A DNA stretch of 64,000 nt from Mycolicibacterium iranicum. Its GTDB lineage: Bacteria > Actinomycetota > Actinomycetes > Mycobacteriales > Mycobacteriaceae. The notes beneath the pieces were generated by a model, which saw only the letters and a program-made list of their open reading frames with translations, had not been told where the DNA came from and did not search any database. A program made the translations under genes and the position numbers. Within the stretch, counting starts at the first letter, position 1; every line of letters starts with the position of its first letter. Shown here in pieces: positions 8,177-17,045 of the stretch. The stretch spans positions 1-64,000 of the forward strand of contig NZ_JACHVU010000007.1 of assembly GCF_014190915.1 (NCBI RefSeq), read 5' to 3'.

Positions 8177-9457
8177 CTAGGCGCTCTTGTCGCGCCGTTC
8201 GGTGCGCGACGGCTTGCGCGGCACGATCGTCGGAAGCACGTTGTCGTCGACGGTCTCCTTGGTGACGACCACCTTGGCGACGTCGTCGCGGCTCGGGATG
8301 TCGTACATCACCGGCAGCAGGACTTCCTCCATGATGGCGCGCAGGCCGCGAGCTCCGGTGCCGCGGTGGATGGCCTGATCGGCGATGGCCTCCAGCGCGT
8401 CCTCGGCGAACTCCAGCTCCACACCGTCCATCTCGAACAGGCGGGTGTACTGCTTGACCAGAGCGTTCTTCGGCTGGGACAGGATCTGCACGAGCGATTC
8501 CTTGTCCAGGTTGGTCACCGAGGCGACGACCGGCAGGCGGCCGATGAACTCCGGGATCAGACCGAACTTGATCAGGTCCTCCGGCATGACCTCGGCGAAG
8601 TGGTCCTGGGTGTCGATCTCGGCCTTCGAGTGCACCTCGGCGCCGAAGCCCAGACCACGCTTGCCGACGCGGTCGGAGACGATCTTCTCCAGCCCGGCGA
8701 ACGCACCGGCCACGATGAACAGCACGTTCGTCGTGTCGATCTGGATGAACTCCTGATGCGGGTGCTTGCGGCCGCCCTGCGGCGGAACCGAGGCCTGCGT
8801 GCCCTCCAGGATCTTCAGCAGCGCCTGCTGCACACCCTCGCCCGACACGTCGCGCGTGATCGACGGGTTCTCGCTCTTGCGGGCGATCTTGTCGACCTCG
8901 TCGATGTAGATGATGCCGGTCTCGGCGCGCTTGACGTCGTAGTCGGCAGCCTGGATCAGCTTGAGCAGGATGTTCTCGACGTCCTCGCCGACGTACCCGG
9001 CTTCGGTGAGTGCGGTCGCGTCCGCGATCGCGAACGGGACGTTGAGCATCTTGGCCAGCGTCTGGGCGAGGTAGGTCTTGCCGCAGCCGGTCGGACCGAG
9101 CATCAGGATGTTGGACTTGGCTAACTCGACCGGCTCAGAGCGCGAGTCGCGGCTCTTCTCCCCGGCCTGGATGCGCTTGTAGTGGTTGTAGACCGCCACC
9201 GCGAGGGTGCGCTTGGCGGTGTCCTGGCCGATGACATAGCCCTCGAGGAAGTCACGGATCTCGGCGGGCTTGGGGAGTTCGTCGAGCTTGACGTCGTCAG
9301 CGTCGGCGAGTTCCTCCTCGATGATCTCGTTGCACAGGTCGATGCACTCGTCGCAGATGTAGACGCCCGGTCCCGCTATGAGCTTCTTCACCTGCTTCTG
9401 GCTCTTTCCGCAGAACGAGCACTTCAGCAGGTCACCGCCGTCTCCAATGCGTGCCAT
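8177..9457 (-). CDS. clpX: ATP-dependent Clp protease unfoldase subunit ClpX
   Basis: ClpX, 426 residues, is the hexameric AAA+ unfoldase that feeds substrates to ClpP1P2. The N-terminal zinc-binding domain shows Cys13, Cys16, Cys35 and Cys38 (CSFC and CDEC). Walker A is GPTGCGKT and Walker B is IIYIDEVDK; the ClpX-specific arginine block [11 protein letters not shown] is present. The start at 9457 gives the canonical MARIGDGG opening, preceded by AGGAAGTGGG. In M. tuberculosis other genes separate clpX from clpP2; here the gap holds a small secreted protein and a PPOX-fold gene. Confidence 0.98.
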   Translation of the reverse strand: MARIGDGGDLLKCSFCGKSQKQVKKLIAGPGVYICDECIDLCNEIIEEELADADDVKLDELPKPAEIRDFLEGYVIGQDTAKRTLAVAVYNHYKRIQAGEKSRDSRSEPVELAKSNILMLGPTGCGKTYLAQTLAKMLNVPFAIADATALTEAGYVGEDVENILLKLIQAADYDVKRAETGIIYIDEVDKIARKSENPSITRDVSGEGVQQALLKILEGTQASVPPQGGRKHPHQEFIQIDTTNVLFIVAGAFAGLEKIVSDRVGKRGLGFGAEVHSKAEIDTQDHFAEVMPEDLIKFGLIPEFIGRLPVVASVTNLDKESLVQILSQPKNALVKQYTRLFEMDGVELEFAEDALEAIADQAIHRGTGARGLRAIMEEVLLPVMYDIPSRDDVAKVVVTKETVDDNVLPTIVPRKPSRTERRDKSA

Positions 9458-9945
9458 GGTGCTGGTGTCCCACTTCCTGTCGCCGTCGATGTCGTTCGTC
9501 CGGTGGCGCCCACCGGGACTGCGAAATACGTAGTCCCGACGCTACCCGCTGTTTCCGTTGCCGTGCGACCGATAAAGCCGAATAGCGCCGCTGGTATTTA
9601 CCTGTAGTCGCGTCAACATATCGCCTGAACCGCCGCGGATGGCCACGGAGCGCCCACCGTGTCTCTGGCGTGTCGCCGCTGTTACCCGACCGAGAGTACC
9701 TGTCCGGCCGGAACGTAACCGGCGGGTATCCGAGTGGGGCGCATGCCAAACCCCGCAGCCGGGGCCACGGGACGCTCCCACCGCCACCTGTACCGCTTCC
9801 GCGCTGGTCACCCGCGGCGCTCCCGCGACCGAAGACAGCGTGCCGACAGGCCACGGCCGCGGCAAGCCCGCCAGGACATGGTTGCTGGACATCTGTTCGC
9901 CGCCGTTCTGCTGTGCGCGGAACCCGCGCATCGGCGGCCCCGGTG
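9458..9945. other. Intergenic region upstream of clpX, no convincing gene
   Basis: About 490 bp with no frame resembling a protein; overlapping frames on both strands are Arg/Pro/Gly-rich shadows. The only structure I see is an inverted repeat CGGGACT/AGTCCCG at 9514-9520 and 9532-9538, about 57-80 bp upstream of the clpX start, which could be an operator or part of a 5' leader. No obvious -35/-10 pair is visible. Confidence 0.4.
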
Positions 9946-10227
9946 TCAGCGCGGTCCGAGCGGACCGGGGCCCGCCGGGCCAGGACCGACCGGTCCGGGG
10001 CCCACCGGGCCGACGACGCCCCCAACCCCCACCGGGCCGGCGGGGCCGACGACCGGGTTGGGCGGGTTGACGTAGACGGTCACGGCCACACATGTGGCGG
10101 TCGCGGCGTCCCAGTAGGTTCCCGCCGGACAGACCGGCTCCTGTGCCTGTGCGACGGCCGGTGCGACTCCCGTGAGCACGGCCCCTGCGGCCACCCACGC
10201 CGCCACCGCAGCTCTGCGCATCTTCAT
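9946..10227 (-). CDS. Small secreted protein with Gly-Pro-rich tail
   Basis: This 93-residue protein opens with Arg-Arg, a hydrophobic stretch and an AxA-like cleavage region (GVAPAVAQAQ), a good Sec signal peptide. The mature part begins with a small Cys pair (PVCPAGTYWDAATATC) and ends in about 40 residues of Gly-Pro-Val repeats (such as VGPGPVGPGPAGPGP). I place the start at 10227, where GGGAGG precedes the ATG, rather than at the longer frame to 10332. Similar short CPAGTYW proteins occur in mycobacteria, but I know no function. It is probably extracellular or cell-wall associated. Confidence 0.65.
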   Translation of the reverse strand: MKMRRAAVAAWVAAGAVLTGVAPAVAQAQEPVCPAGTYWDAATATCVAVTVYVNPPNPVVGPAGPVGVGGVVGPVGPGPVGPGPAGPGPLGPR

Positions 10228-10355
10228 GGCCCGACCTCCCGCCGAAACTGACGACTGCGTCGATATCAGAGTGGCACTTTCGCCGCGGCGGCGGCGCCGT
10301 TTCGCCGTAATCGCGGACGCGTGCGCCGTCACCGGTCGCGGAAGGACCGCAGTCG

Positions 10356-10361
10356 TAGTCT
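10356..10361 (+). promoter_or_regulatory. Candidate -10 hexamer TAGTCT, leaderless
   Basis: TAGTCT ends 6 bp before ATG 10368, with no Shine-Dalgarno sequence between. This is consistent with a leaderless mRNA. Confidence 0.45.
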
Positions 10362-10367
10362 GCGGAC

Positions 10368-10808
10368 ATGAACACGCTGCAGGAGGCCTTCGCGCTCGCC
10401 GAGGCCGACAACGGGCTGGCGGTGGTGTCCACGCTGCGCGCCGACCACACCATCCAGTCCACGCTGATCAACGCCGGCCCGCTGGCGCACCCGTCCACCG
10501 GTCGATCGGTGCTCGGATTCGTCACCTACGGCCGGGTGAAGCTGGCGAACCTGCGAGCCCGCCCGCAGATCACCGCCACGTTCCGCAAGGGCTGGCAGTG
10601 GGCCACCGTGGAAGGGCGCGCCGAACTCGCCGGCCCCGACGACCCGCAGCCGTGGCTCGACGCCGGGACATTGGCCCCGCTGCTTCGGGACATCTTCACC
10701 GCAGCGGGCGGCACCCACGACGACTGGGACGAGTTCGATCGCACGATGCGCGAACAGCGCCGCACCGCCGTGCTGATCGACCCGACGAGGATCTACAGCA
10801 ACGGCTGA
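10368..10808 (+). CDS. PPOX-class (split beta-barrel) F420- or FMN-dependent oxidoreductase
   Basis: This 146-residue protein resembles the pyridoxamine-phosphate-oxidase-like, F420-dependent family abundant in mycobacteria. Visible traits are the early VSTLRADHTIQSTLIN strand pair, the GRVKLANLRARPQITATFR cofactor-binding block, and the WATVEGRAEL strand. Family members are soluble dimers that bind F420 or FMN and reduce small molecules. The stop lies 3 bp from the clpP2 stop on the opposite strand. Whether F420 or flavin is used cannot be told from the sequence. Confidence 0.8.
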   Translation: MNTLQEAFALAEADNGLAVVSTLRADHTIQSTLINAGPLAHPSTGRSVLGFVTYGRVKLANLRARPQITATFRKGWQWATVEGRAELAGPDDPQPWLDAGTLAPLLRDIFTAAGGTHDDWDEFDRTMREQRRTAVLIDPTRIYSNG

Positions 10809-10811
10809 CGA

Positions 10812-11483
10812 TCAGCCCTTCTGGGCGGACAGCTTCCGGTACTCCAGCACCGTGTCGATGATGCCGTAGTCCTTGGCCGCCTCGGCGGTCAGGATCTTGT
10901 CGCGATCGGTGTCCTTGCGGATCACGTCGGCCGGCTTGCCGGTGTGGCGCGACAGGGTCTCCTCCATCAGCGTGCGCATGCGCTCGATCTCGGCGGCCTG
11001 GATCTCCAGGTCGGAGAACTGACCCTGGATCACCCCACCGAGGGCGGGCTGGTGGATCAGGACGCGGGCGTTGGGCAGGGCCAGACGCTTACCGGGGGTA
11101 CCGGCAGCCAGCAGCACCGCCGCGGCCGACGCGGCCTGACCGAGGCACACCGTCTGGATGTCGGCACGCACGTACTGCATCGTGTCGTAGATCGCCATCA
11201 GGCTGGTGAACGAACCACCGGGCGAGTTGATGTACATCGTGATGTCGCGGTCGGGATCGAGCGACTCCAGCACCAGCAGCTGCGCCATGATGTCGTTGGC
11301 CGACGCGTCGTCGACCTGCACCCCGAGGAAGATGATGCGTTCCTCGAACAGCTTGTTGTACGGGTTCGATTCCTTGACGCCGAAGCTCGAATGCTCGATG
11401 AACGACGGCAGGATGTAGCGGGCCTGCGGCTGCACGCGGGGATCCAGCGACGGGTGGATAGCCGAATGGATGTTGTCGGTCAT
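10812..11483 (-). CDS. clpP2: ATP-dependent Clp protease proteolytic subunit ClpP2
   Basis: ClpP2, 223 residues, is one of the two rings of the essential mycobacterial ClpP1P2 peptidase. The catalytic serine lies in GQAASAAAV and the histidine in IHQPALGG, with the aspartate further downstream. The start at 11483 gives [12 protein letters not shown]; the ATG overlaps the clpP1 TGA (11480-11483), so the two subunits are translationally coupled, which fits their fixed stoichiometry. The much longer open frame upstream to 11969 is a shadow within clpP1. Confidence 0.97.
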   Translation of the reverse strand: MTDNIHSAIHPSLDPRVQPQARYILPSFIEHSSFGVKESNPYNKLFEERIIFLGVQVDDASANDIMAQLLVLESLDPDRDITMYINSPGGSFTSLMAIYDTMQYVRADIQTVCLGQAASAAAVLLAAGTPGKRLALPNARVLIHQPALGGVIQGQFSDLEIQAAEIERMRTLMEETLSRHTGKPADVIRKDTDRDKILTAEAAKDYGIIDTVLEYRKLSAQKG

Positions 11484-12091
11484 TTGTCGAGTCCTGCTCC
11501 TGGTCCTTCGCCGTTGAGGCTGGCGCTGGTGATGATGTGGTCGACGAAGCCGTATTCGAGTGCTTCCTGGGCCGTGAACCAGCGGTCGCGGTCGGAGTCG
11601 GCTTCGATGCGCTCGATGGACTGCCCCGTGAACTCCGCGTTGAGGCGGAACATCTCCTTCTTGATGCTGGCGAACTGCTCGGCCTGGATCGCGATGTCGG
11701 CCGCGCCGCCGGTGATGCCACCGAGCGGCTGATGCATCAGGATGCGGGCGTGGGGCAGCGCGTACCGCTTGCCCTTGGTGCCCGCGGCGAGCAGGAACTC
11801 GCCCATCGAGGCGGCCATGCCCATGGCGTAGGTGGCCACGTCGCACGGCGCGAGGACCATCGTGTCGTAGATCGCCATGCCGGCGCTGATGGAGCCACCG
11901 GGCGAGTTGATGTAGAGGTGGATGTCCTTGGTCGGATCCTCGGCCGACAGCAGCAGGATCTGGGCGCACAGCCGATTGGCGATGTCATCGTCGACCTGGG
12001 AGCCCAGGAAGATGATCCGCTCGGCCAGCAACCGCTCATACACCGAGTCGACAAGGTTGAGGCCCGAAGAGGCGCCACGCATGTCAGTCAC
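11480..12091 (-). CDS. clpP1: ATP-dependent Clp protease proteolytic subunit ClpP1
   Basis: ClpP1 is the partner ring of ClpP2. The catalytic Ser is in GMAASMGE, His in LMHQPLGG, and Asp in the ADSDRDRWF region. I chose GTG 12091 (203 residues, VTDMRG opening), because it has AAAGCAGG upstream and matches the family N-terminus; the frame continues to an ATG at 12151, giving a 20-residue extension that is not typical. It heads the clpP1-clpP2 operon. A near-consensus ClgR box at 12195-12205 lies upstream. Confidence 0.96.
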   Translation of the reverse strand: MTDMRGASSGLNLVDSVYERLLAERIIFLGSQVDDDIANRLCAQILLLSAEDPTKDIHLYINSPGGSISAGMAIYDTMVLAPCDVATYAMGMAASMGEFLLAAGTKGKRYALPHARILMHQPLGGITGGAADIAIQAEQFASIKKEMFRLNAEFTGQSIERIEADSDRDRWFTAQEALEYGFVDHIITSASLNGEGPGAGLDK

Positions 12092-12191
12092 GACTGGATA
12101 CCTGCTTTCTTTGTGTACTTCCGACGCGGTGACCGGTCTTACGAATGACACTAACGAACCCGCGCCGCCGGGGAGTCCCCAGACGGCGCGC

Positions 12192-12205
12192 GTTCGCTCA
12201 GAGCA
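12192..12205. promoter_or_regulatory. Candidate ClgR-type box upstream of clpP1
   Basis: GTTCGC-TCAGA-GCA matches the actinobacterial ClgR motif (GTTCGC-N5-GCG; CGCYNANRGCG) at all but the last G. It sits in the gap between the tig stop (12206) and clpP1, where the known M. tuberculosis ClgR control of clpP1P2 would place it. The motif is recalled from the literature and not tested here. Confidence 0.45.
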
Positions 12206-13684
12206 TCACTTCGCGTCGTCGTCCCCGGCGCTTGCTTCGATGTCGTTGTCGGCGTCCGCACCGTCCTCGACGGCGTCGGCGGTGTCGTCGGCGGTGTCGT
12301 CACCGCCCTCGACGGCGGCGGTGTCGTCGCCGTCACCGCTGGCGGCAGCCGCGGCGGCCTCACCCGAGGGCCCGAAGAATTCGGTGGTGTCGATCTCGGT
12401 GCCGTCGGTGTCCTTGACCGTCGCACCGTGGACGACCGCGGCGACGGTCAGGCCGCGGCGGACGTCGGCGAACATCGCGGGCAGCTGGTTGTTCTGCTGC
12501 AGCATCTGCAGCAGCTGCTGCGGCTCGAGGCCGTACTGACGCGACATCAGCACCAGACGTTCGGTGAGGTCGTTCTGGCCGACCTGGATGTCGAGCTTGT
12601 CGGCGATCGCGTCCATCAGCAGCTGGGTCTTGATCGCCTTCTCGGCGTTGGTGCGGTTGTCGGTGTCGAACTCTTCGCGGCTGCTGCCCTGCTCCTTGAG
12701 CGTCTCGGCGAACCGGTCCTCGTCGTGGTCGAGGCCGTGGATCGCGTTGTGCAGCGTGTCGTCGACCTGGGCCTGCACGACCGCCTCGGGCAGCGGGATC
12801 TCGGTCTGCTCCAGCAGCACCTCGATAGCCTTGTCGCGGATCGCCTCGGCCTGCTGAACGGTCTTGACGCGGGTGACCTTCTCCCGCAGGTCGGCGCGCA
12901 GCTCGTCGATGGTGTCGAATTCGCTTGCCAGCTGGGCGAATTCGTCGTCAAGCTCGGGAAGCTCACGCACCTTCACCGACTTGACCGTGACGGTCACCTC
13001 GGCCTCCCGGCCGGCGTGCTCGCCGGCGACCAGCGTCGTGGTGAAGGTCTTCGACTCGTCTTCCTTGAGGCCGATGATCGCCTCGTCGAGGCCCTCGATG
13101 AGCTGCCCCGAACCGATCTCGTGGGACAGGCCCTCGGTCTTGGCCTCCGGGACGTCCTCGCCGTCGACGGTGGCCGACAGGTCGATGGAGACGAAGTCGC
13201 CGTCCTCGGCGGGGCGGTCGACCCCGGTCAGGGTGCCGAAGCGCTTCTGCAGCGCCTCGACCTCGGCCGCGACGTCCTCGTCGGCGACCGCGACCGGGTC
13301 GACGGTGATGGTGAGAGCCTGCAGGTCGGGCAGCTCGATCTCGGGACGGACGTCGACCTCGGCGGTGAAGACCAATTCCTCGTTGTCTTCGAGCTTGGTG
13401 ACCTCGATCTCCGGCTGGCCGATCGGCTGCAGCGATTCGGCGCTCACGGCCTCGCTGTAGCGGGCGGGCAGCGCGTCGTTGACGACCTGCTCGAGCACGG
13501 CGCCGCGGCCGACGCGGGCCTCCAACAGCTTGCGGGGCGCCTTGCCGGGACGGAAGCCGGGCAGCCGGATCTGCTTGGCGAGCTGCTTGAACGCCTTGTC
13601 GATGTCGGGCTCGAGCTCAGTGAAGGGCACCTCCACGTTGATGCGAACCCGGGTCGGGCTCAACTTCTCGACGGTGCTCTTCAC
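12206..13684 (-). CDS. tig: Trigger factor
   Basis: This ribosome-associated chaperone and peptidyl-prolyl isomerase is 492 residues long. The ribosome-docking signature GFRPGKAP is at about residues 44-51, the FKBP-like domain follows ([20 protein letters not shown]), and the C-terminal helical chaperone cradle includes [12 protein letters not shown]. The last 60 residues are an acidic Ala/Asp/Glu tail, typical of actinobacterial versions. The start is GTG 13684 with GAGGAG nearby. It precedes clpP1P2 on the same strand, linking folding and proteolysis, though clpP1 probably has its own promoter. Confidence 0.97.
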   Translation of the reverse strand: MKSTVEKLSPTRVRINVEVPFTELEPDIDKAFKQLAKQIRLPGFRPGKAPRKLLEARVGRGAVLEQVVNDALPARYSEAVSAESLQPIGQPEIEVTKLEDNEELVFTAEVDVRPEIELPDLQALTITVDPVAVADEDVAAEVEALQKRFGTLTGVDRPAEDGDFVSIDLSATVDGEDVPEAKTEGLSHEIGSGQLIEGLDEAIIGLKEDESKTFTTTLVAGEHAGREAEVTVTVKSVKVRELPELDDEFAQLASEFDTIDELRADLREKVTRVKTVQQAEAIRDKAIEVLLEQTEIPLPEAVVQAQVDDTLHNAIHGLDHDEDRFAETLKEQGSSREEFDTDNRTNAEKAIKTQLLMDAIADKLDIQVGQNDLTERLVLMSRQYGLEPQQLLQMLQQNNQLPAMFADVRRGLTVAAVVHGATVKDTDGTEIDTTEFFGPSGEAAAAAASGDGDDTAAVEGGDDTADDTADAVEDGADADNDIEASAGDDDAK

Positions 13685-13734
13685 GTTCGTACTCCTCTAT
13701 TGCTTCTCTGCGGATGGTCGTGCTCGGGGCGTGC

Positions 13735-13811
13735 TGGTCGGGGTGACAGGATTTGAACCTGCGGCCTTCCGCTCCCAAAGCGGATGCGCTACCAAGCTGC
13801 GCTACACCCCG
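13735..13811 (-). tRNA. tRNA-Pro(TGG)
   Basis: Read on the minus strand, the acceptor stem CGGGGTG (13811-13805) pairs with CACCCCG (13745-13739). The anticodon loop TTTGGGA gives anticodon TGG, and the T-loop GTTCAAATC is present. The discriminator is A, and CCA is encoded (13737-13735). In this part of M. tuberculosis a proline tRNA also lies beside tig. Confidence 0.97.
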
Positions 13812-13887
13812 GTCATGGCTGCTCGCGCCTGCGCGCACAGCATCAGACCACCGGCGATCTTACGGCCTGGCCACGCCGAAGCTTCAA

Positions 13888-13918
13888 TTGGATTTGAGTT
13901 GGGCGGTGCCGGTACAGT
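13888..13918 (+). promoter_or_regulatory. Weak promoter candidate for tRNA-Gly
   Basis: TTGGAT (13888-13893) and TACAGT (13913-13918) are separated by 19 bp and end about 30 bp before the tRNA-Gly gene. The spacing is longer than ideal, so this is tentative. Confidence 0.3.
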
Positions 13919-13949
13919 CTGCCGGTACTGTCACGTAGTGCAGCAGCAC

Positions 13950-14023
13950 GCGGGCGTAGCTCAATGGTAGAGCCCTAGTCTTCCAAACTAGCTACGCGGG
14001 TTCGATTCCCGTCGCCCGCTCCA
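13950..14023 (+). tRNA. tRNA-Gly(TCC)
   Basis: The acceptor stem GCGGGCG (13950-13956) pairs with CGCCCGC (14013-14019). The anticodon stem CTAGT/ACTAG encloses loop CTTCCAA with anticodon TCC. The T-arm GGGTTCGATTCCC is canonical. The discriminator is T and CCA is encoded at 14021-14023. It is divergent from the tRNA-Pro gene. Confidence 0.97.
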
Positions 14024-14080
14024 CTGGCACCATCGCAGAGCCGTCGAACAGCCCGTTCGGCGGCTCGCGTGGTCTCAGGG

Positions 14081-14617
14081 TCAGCGCGGGGCAGGCGGCG
14101 GCGGATCGGTCGGGGTCACCGCGATCGGCAGCCGATGAGTGCCTGGTCCCTCACCGGGGCAACCGGCTCCCCCGACGACCAGGGTCCTCTCACCGGAGAA
14201 GCTGCCGTCGGGGTTCGGGATCAGATAGTCCGAGCGCACCGACTGGACGACGCTGTCGGGATTCGCGCGGTCACAGAAGTACGGGTAGTCGCCACTCGTC
14301 TCCCACCGGTCGCCGTTCCATCTGTACTCGAAGACCGCGGGAGCACCGGGGTTCCTGGTGAGGTCGCCGGAGTTGTCCATGCTCACCACGCAACCGTCGA
14401 CGTCGCAGCGGGCGGTGTATTCGACGACGAAAGTCTTGGCGGGCATCGGTGTCGGAAGACCGTTGAACGTCTGGCGGGAGAAATCGACGAAGACTTCGTA
14501 GTACCCGTACAGCAGCGGCGGAGTGCCGCGCTCGGCGTTCGCGACGGGCGTCACCGCAAGCATCGCGCATGCTGCCAGCAGCGCGGCACCCACCGACTCG
14601 GCACGGTTCTTCGGCAC
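14081..14617 (-). CDS. Secreted protein of unknown function
   Basis: This 178-residue protein has a clear N-terminal signal peptide: charged MPKNRAES, hydrophobic GAALLAACAMLAV, and an ANA cleavage site before ERGTPP. The mature part holds a beta-rich domain with cysteines in a CDVDGC motif and further Cys in YFCDR and AGCPG, probably forming disulfides, and ends in a Pro-rich TDPPPPAPR tail. It resembles small mycobacterial exported proteins, but I cannot name a family. GTG 14617 gives the neatest signal peptide; ATG 14650 in the same frame would add 11 residues. It faces the Crp-like gene divergently, 207 bp away. Confidence 0.75.
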   Translation of the reverse strand: MPKNRAESVGAALLAACAMLAVTPVANAERGTPPLLYGYYEVFVDFSRQTFNGLPTPMPAKTFVVEYTARCDVDGCVVSMDNSGDLTRNPGAPAVFEYRWNGDRWETSGDYPYFCDRANPDSVVQSVRSDYLIPNPDGSFSGERTLVVGGAGCPGEGPGTHRLPIAVTPTDPPPPAPR

Positions 14618-14824
14618 CCGACCAGTAACCCACAGGTCGGCCCCGTCCATCGCCGATTCGCGCGTTCGATCCCCGGCTCCGGCAACGGCAACGGCTCCGG
14701 CGACCGCCCCCACCGAGCGCTGCCGCACCCACCCTGCGAATCGGGGAGCGAACGGAAGGGATAAAAGGGCGCCGACGGGGTAGCCCGCGGCCGAGCAGCT
14801 TTTCAGAAACGAGAAGGGGGCCGG

Positions 14825-15553
14825 ATGAGCGCGGTCGACAACGGACAGGGCGCAGGTGCGGCCCTCCTGGGTGTCGCCATGCCGGACCTTCTCGAACTCG
14901 ACGACGTGGACCTGGTGCGACTGCGGGCGGGAAACGAGATCTTCGCCGAGGGCGACGGCGACGCCCGCCTGTACCTGATCGAGGACGGCCGGGTGAAGGT
15001 CGGCCGTCACGATCCGGACGGCAGGGAGTGCCTGTTCACCATCCTCGGCCCGGGCGAGGTGTTCGGCGAGGAGTCGGTCTTCGACCCCGGGCCCCGAAGC
15101 TCCAGCGCCACGGCGATGACCGACGTCGTGGCGCTCGCCGTGGGGCGGGCGTCGCTGATGAACCTCACCCTCGCCAACCCGCAGATCGCGCAGAGCCTGT
15201 TGAGGATCCTCGCGCGCCGGATCCGCTGGACGTCGGGCAACATCACCGACACCGTCTTCGCCGACGTCGCGGCCCGCGTGGCCAAGCACCTGCTGGGCCT
15301 GGCGCAACGATTCGGCCGTCAGGAGGACGGCGCGATGCGTGTGCCGATGAACCTCACCCAGCAGCAGTTCGCGCACCTGGTGGGCAGCTCCCGCGAATCG
15401 GTCAACAAGGTGCTCTGCGACTTCACCGAGCGGGGCTGGATCCGCCTCGGCACCGACAGCATCCTCATCAGAGAATCAGAGCCCCTCGCGACCCGGATGC
15501 GTGGCGCGCGACGCGCCGGCGGCGGTGCGGCGGCCCGGCAGACAGGCAGCTGA
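14825..15553 (+). CDS. Crp/Fnr family transcriptional regulator
   Basis: This 242-residue protein has an N-terminal cyclic-nucleotide-binding beta-roll (about residues 25-120; the GEVFGEES block and Arg91-Ser-Ser-Ser resemble the phosphate-binding cassette) and a C-terminal winged helix (LTQQQFAHLVGSSRESVNK, about 178-197). It is probably a homodimeric DNA-binding protein responding to cAMP or another signal; it is not the housekeeping Crp of mycobacteria by its sequence. A GAGAAGGGGG site precedes the start. The MBL-fold gene begins one base after its stop, so the two are co-transcribed. The C-terminal tail is Arg/Gly/Ala-rich and probably disordered. Confidence 0.88.
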   Translation: MSAVDNGQGAGAALLGVAMPDLLELDDVDLVRLRAGNEIFAEGDGDARLYLIEDGRVKVGRHDPDGRECLFTILGPGEVFGEESVFDPGPRSSSATAMTDVVALAVGRASLMNLTLANPQIAQSLLRILARRIRWTSGNITDTVFADVAARVAKHLLGLAQRFGRQEDGAMRVPMNLTQQQFAHLVGSSRESVNKVLCDFTERGWIRLGTDSILIRESEPLATRMRGARRAGGGAAARQTGS

Positions 15554-15554
15554 C

Positions 15555-16361
15555 ATGCAGGTAGACGTGACGTTCATCGGAAACGCGACCACCCTGATCC
15601 GGTGCGACGGGATCACCGTCCTCACCGACCCCAACTTCCTCCACCAGGGGCAGCACGCCTATCTCGGCCACGGTCTGTGGTCCAAACGCTTTCGGCCGCC
15701 GGCGATGTCGCCCGATCAACTGCCCGACCTGGACGCGATCGTGCTCTCCCACATGCACGGTGACCACTGGGACAGGGTCGCTCAACGCAGCCTCGACCGC
15801 TCGCTCCCAATCGTGACCACCCACCACGCCTCGAAGCGGTTGCGGCACAGGGGTTTCGACGCTGCCGTCGGCCTGGGCACGTGGAACACGTTCGTGCTGG
15901 ACAAGGGCGAGGAACGGCTGACCGTGACCGCCCTGCCGGGGCGCCATGCCCCCACCCCGATCAATCGCTTTCTACCGCCGGTGATGGGCACCATGCTGGA
16001 GTTCCAGCCGACGCCGGACATGACTCCGCGCCGCCTCTACGTCTCGGGCGACACCCTGTACATCGACGAGTTGAGCGAGATCCCGGTGCGGTTCCAGTCG
16101 ATCGACGCCGGGATCCTGCACCTCGGCGGGACCCGGTTACCGGCGGGCAACCGACTGCCGTTCGGGCTGACCGTGACGATGGACGGCCGACAGGGCGCCC
16201 AGACGGCACAGCTGCTGGACCTCCCCCGCATCATCCCCATCCATTTCGACGACTACAGCGTATTCGCCTCTCCCCTGGAGGATTTCACCAAAGAAATGGC
16301 CGCGCGCGGACTCGCCGAACGGGTGTCGGTCATCGAACGCGGCGAGACCATCTCCCTGTAG
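15555..16361 (+). CDS. MBL-fold metal-dependent hydrolase (UlaG/NAPE-PLD-like)
   Basis: This 268-residue metallo-beta-lactamase-fold protein has the metal motif HMHGDH at residues 66-71, TDP at 24-26, and later SGDTLYI and HFDDY metal or support residues. UlaG-like members hydrolyse phosphodiester or lactone bonds in small substrates; substrates of the mycobacterial members are not known to me. The frame is open 54 bp further upstream within the crp-like gene, but ATG 15555 gives the correct MQVDVTFIGN start one base after that gene's stop. A strong hairpin follows at 16382-16436. Confidence 0.88.
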   Translation: MQVDVTFIGNATTLIRCDGITVLTDPNFLHQGQHAYLGHGLWSKRFRPPAMSPDQLPDLDAIVLSHMHGDHWDRVAQRSLDRSLPIVTTHHASKRLRHRGFDAAVGLGTWNTFVLDKGEERLTVTALPGRHAPTPINRFLPPVMGTMLEFQPTPDMTPRRLYVSGDTLYIDELSEIPVRFQSIDAGILHLGGTRLPAGNRLPFGLTVTMDGRQGAQTAQLLDLPRIIPIHFDDYSVFASPLEDFTKEMAARGLAERVSVIERGETISL

Positions 16362-16913
16362 AGCACTCCCTGCTGAGCACGGCCGAACGTACGGTCCCAC
16401 GGGAGAACAGAACCCGTCAGGAACCGTACGTTCGGCGCTTCCGGGCGACTCAGCGGCGCACTGCGGGGTCGGTGACCCCGTTCTGCGTCCGAGCAACAGA
16501 CCCAGGGCGAGCATGCCGACGGCCAGCGCCAGGTGCAGCCAGTTGTCCGCGGTGTTGACCGGCACGAAATTCGCGGAGCTGTCGTGGTCGATCACCAGGC
16601 CGTAGAGCCACAGCACCGCGTAGATGACGCCCCCGACGATGAGGTACAGCCGCGCCGTGTGGAACGTGCGGGCCAGGGCGATTCCGGCGACACCGAAGAG
16701 CAGGTGCACGACGTTGTGCAGAATCGACACGGCGAACACGCCCAGCAGCATCGCGCTCGAGTGGTGACCGGCGAAGCTCAACTCGCTGTAATTGGTGGTC
16801 ACGCCCGGGATGAACCCGGCGATACCCACCACGAGGAACACCGCTCCGACCGCGAGCGCGGCGAGTTGTACGGGTTCACGTTTGGCCCGCACCCGATTTC
16901 CCGGTGTTGTCAT
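16137..16913 (-). pseudogene. DUF4383 membrane protein, probably frameshifted near its 3' end
   Basis: The first 145 or so residues are a typical DUF4383 protein: four hydrophobic helices (such as LAALAVGAVFLVVGIAGF and LYLIVGGVIYAVLWLYGLV) with HHSSAMLLGVFAVSILHNVVH between them. After LLLGRRTG the frame runs another 110 residues antisense to the MBL gene, through the hairpin at 16382-16436, with no domain-like composition. In the next frame the sequence would end NGVTDPAVRR at a TGA (16452-16450), giving about 154 residues, the usual family length. A one-base loss near 16480-16500, or a sequencing error, explains this. It could still be a functional, extended membrane protein of unknown role. 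Confidence 0.6.
16382..16436. terminator. Strong bidirectional hairpin terminator
   Basis: Perfect 14-bp arms at 16382-16395 and 16423-16436 (GCCGAACGTACGGT and its complement) enclose a second 5-bp stem (ACGGG/CCCGT). It lies between the MBL gene stop and a TGA on the other strand at 16452-16450, where the convergent DUF4383 gene would end if it had not changed frame. Confidence 0.7.
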
Positions 16914-17032
16914 CTTCGGTCCCTTCTCGATACTGCTCTGACCCCACCTGGGTCACGCACCGAGCTACCCGGCCTCCACGCGCGAAAACCGAACTGGGCA
17001 AATCGACTCCGGGGACGTGCAGTTTCTGTCGG

Positions 17033-17038
17033 TACGCT
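17033..17038 (+). promoter_or_regulatory. Candidate -10 hexamer TACGCT, leaderless
   Basis: TACGCT ends 7 bp before ATG 17046 with only GTGAGCC between, the geometry of a leaderless transcript. Confidence 0.45.
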
Positions 17039-17045
17039 GTGAGCC

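Noticed and set aside
9542..10525. 327-residue frame on the minus strand upstream of clpX
   Set aside because: It overlaps the secreted mini-protein and PPOX genes in other frames and has no coherent domain.
12092..12151. Longer ClpP1 start at ATG 12151
   Set aside because: It adds a 20-residue extension unlike the family; GTG 12091 has a good ribosome binding site and gives the VTDMRG opening.
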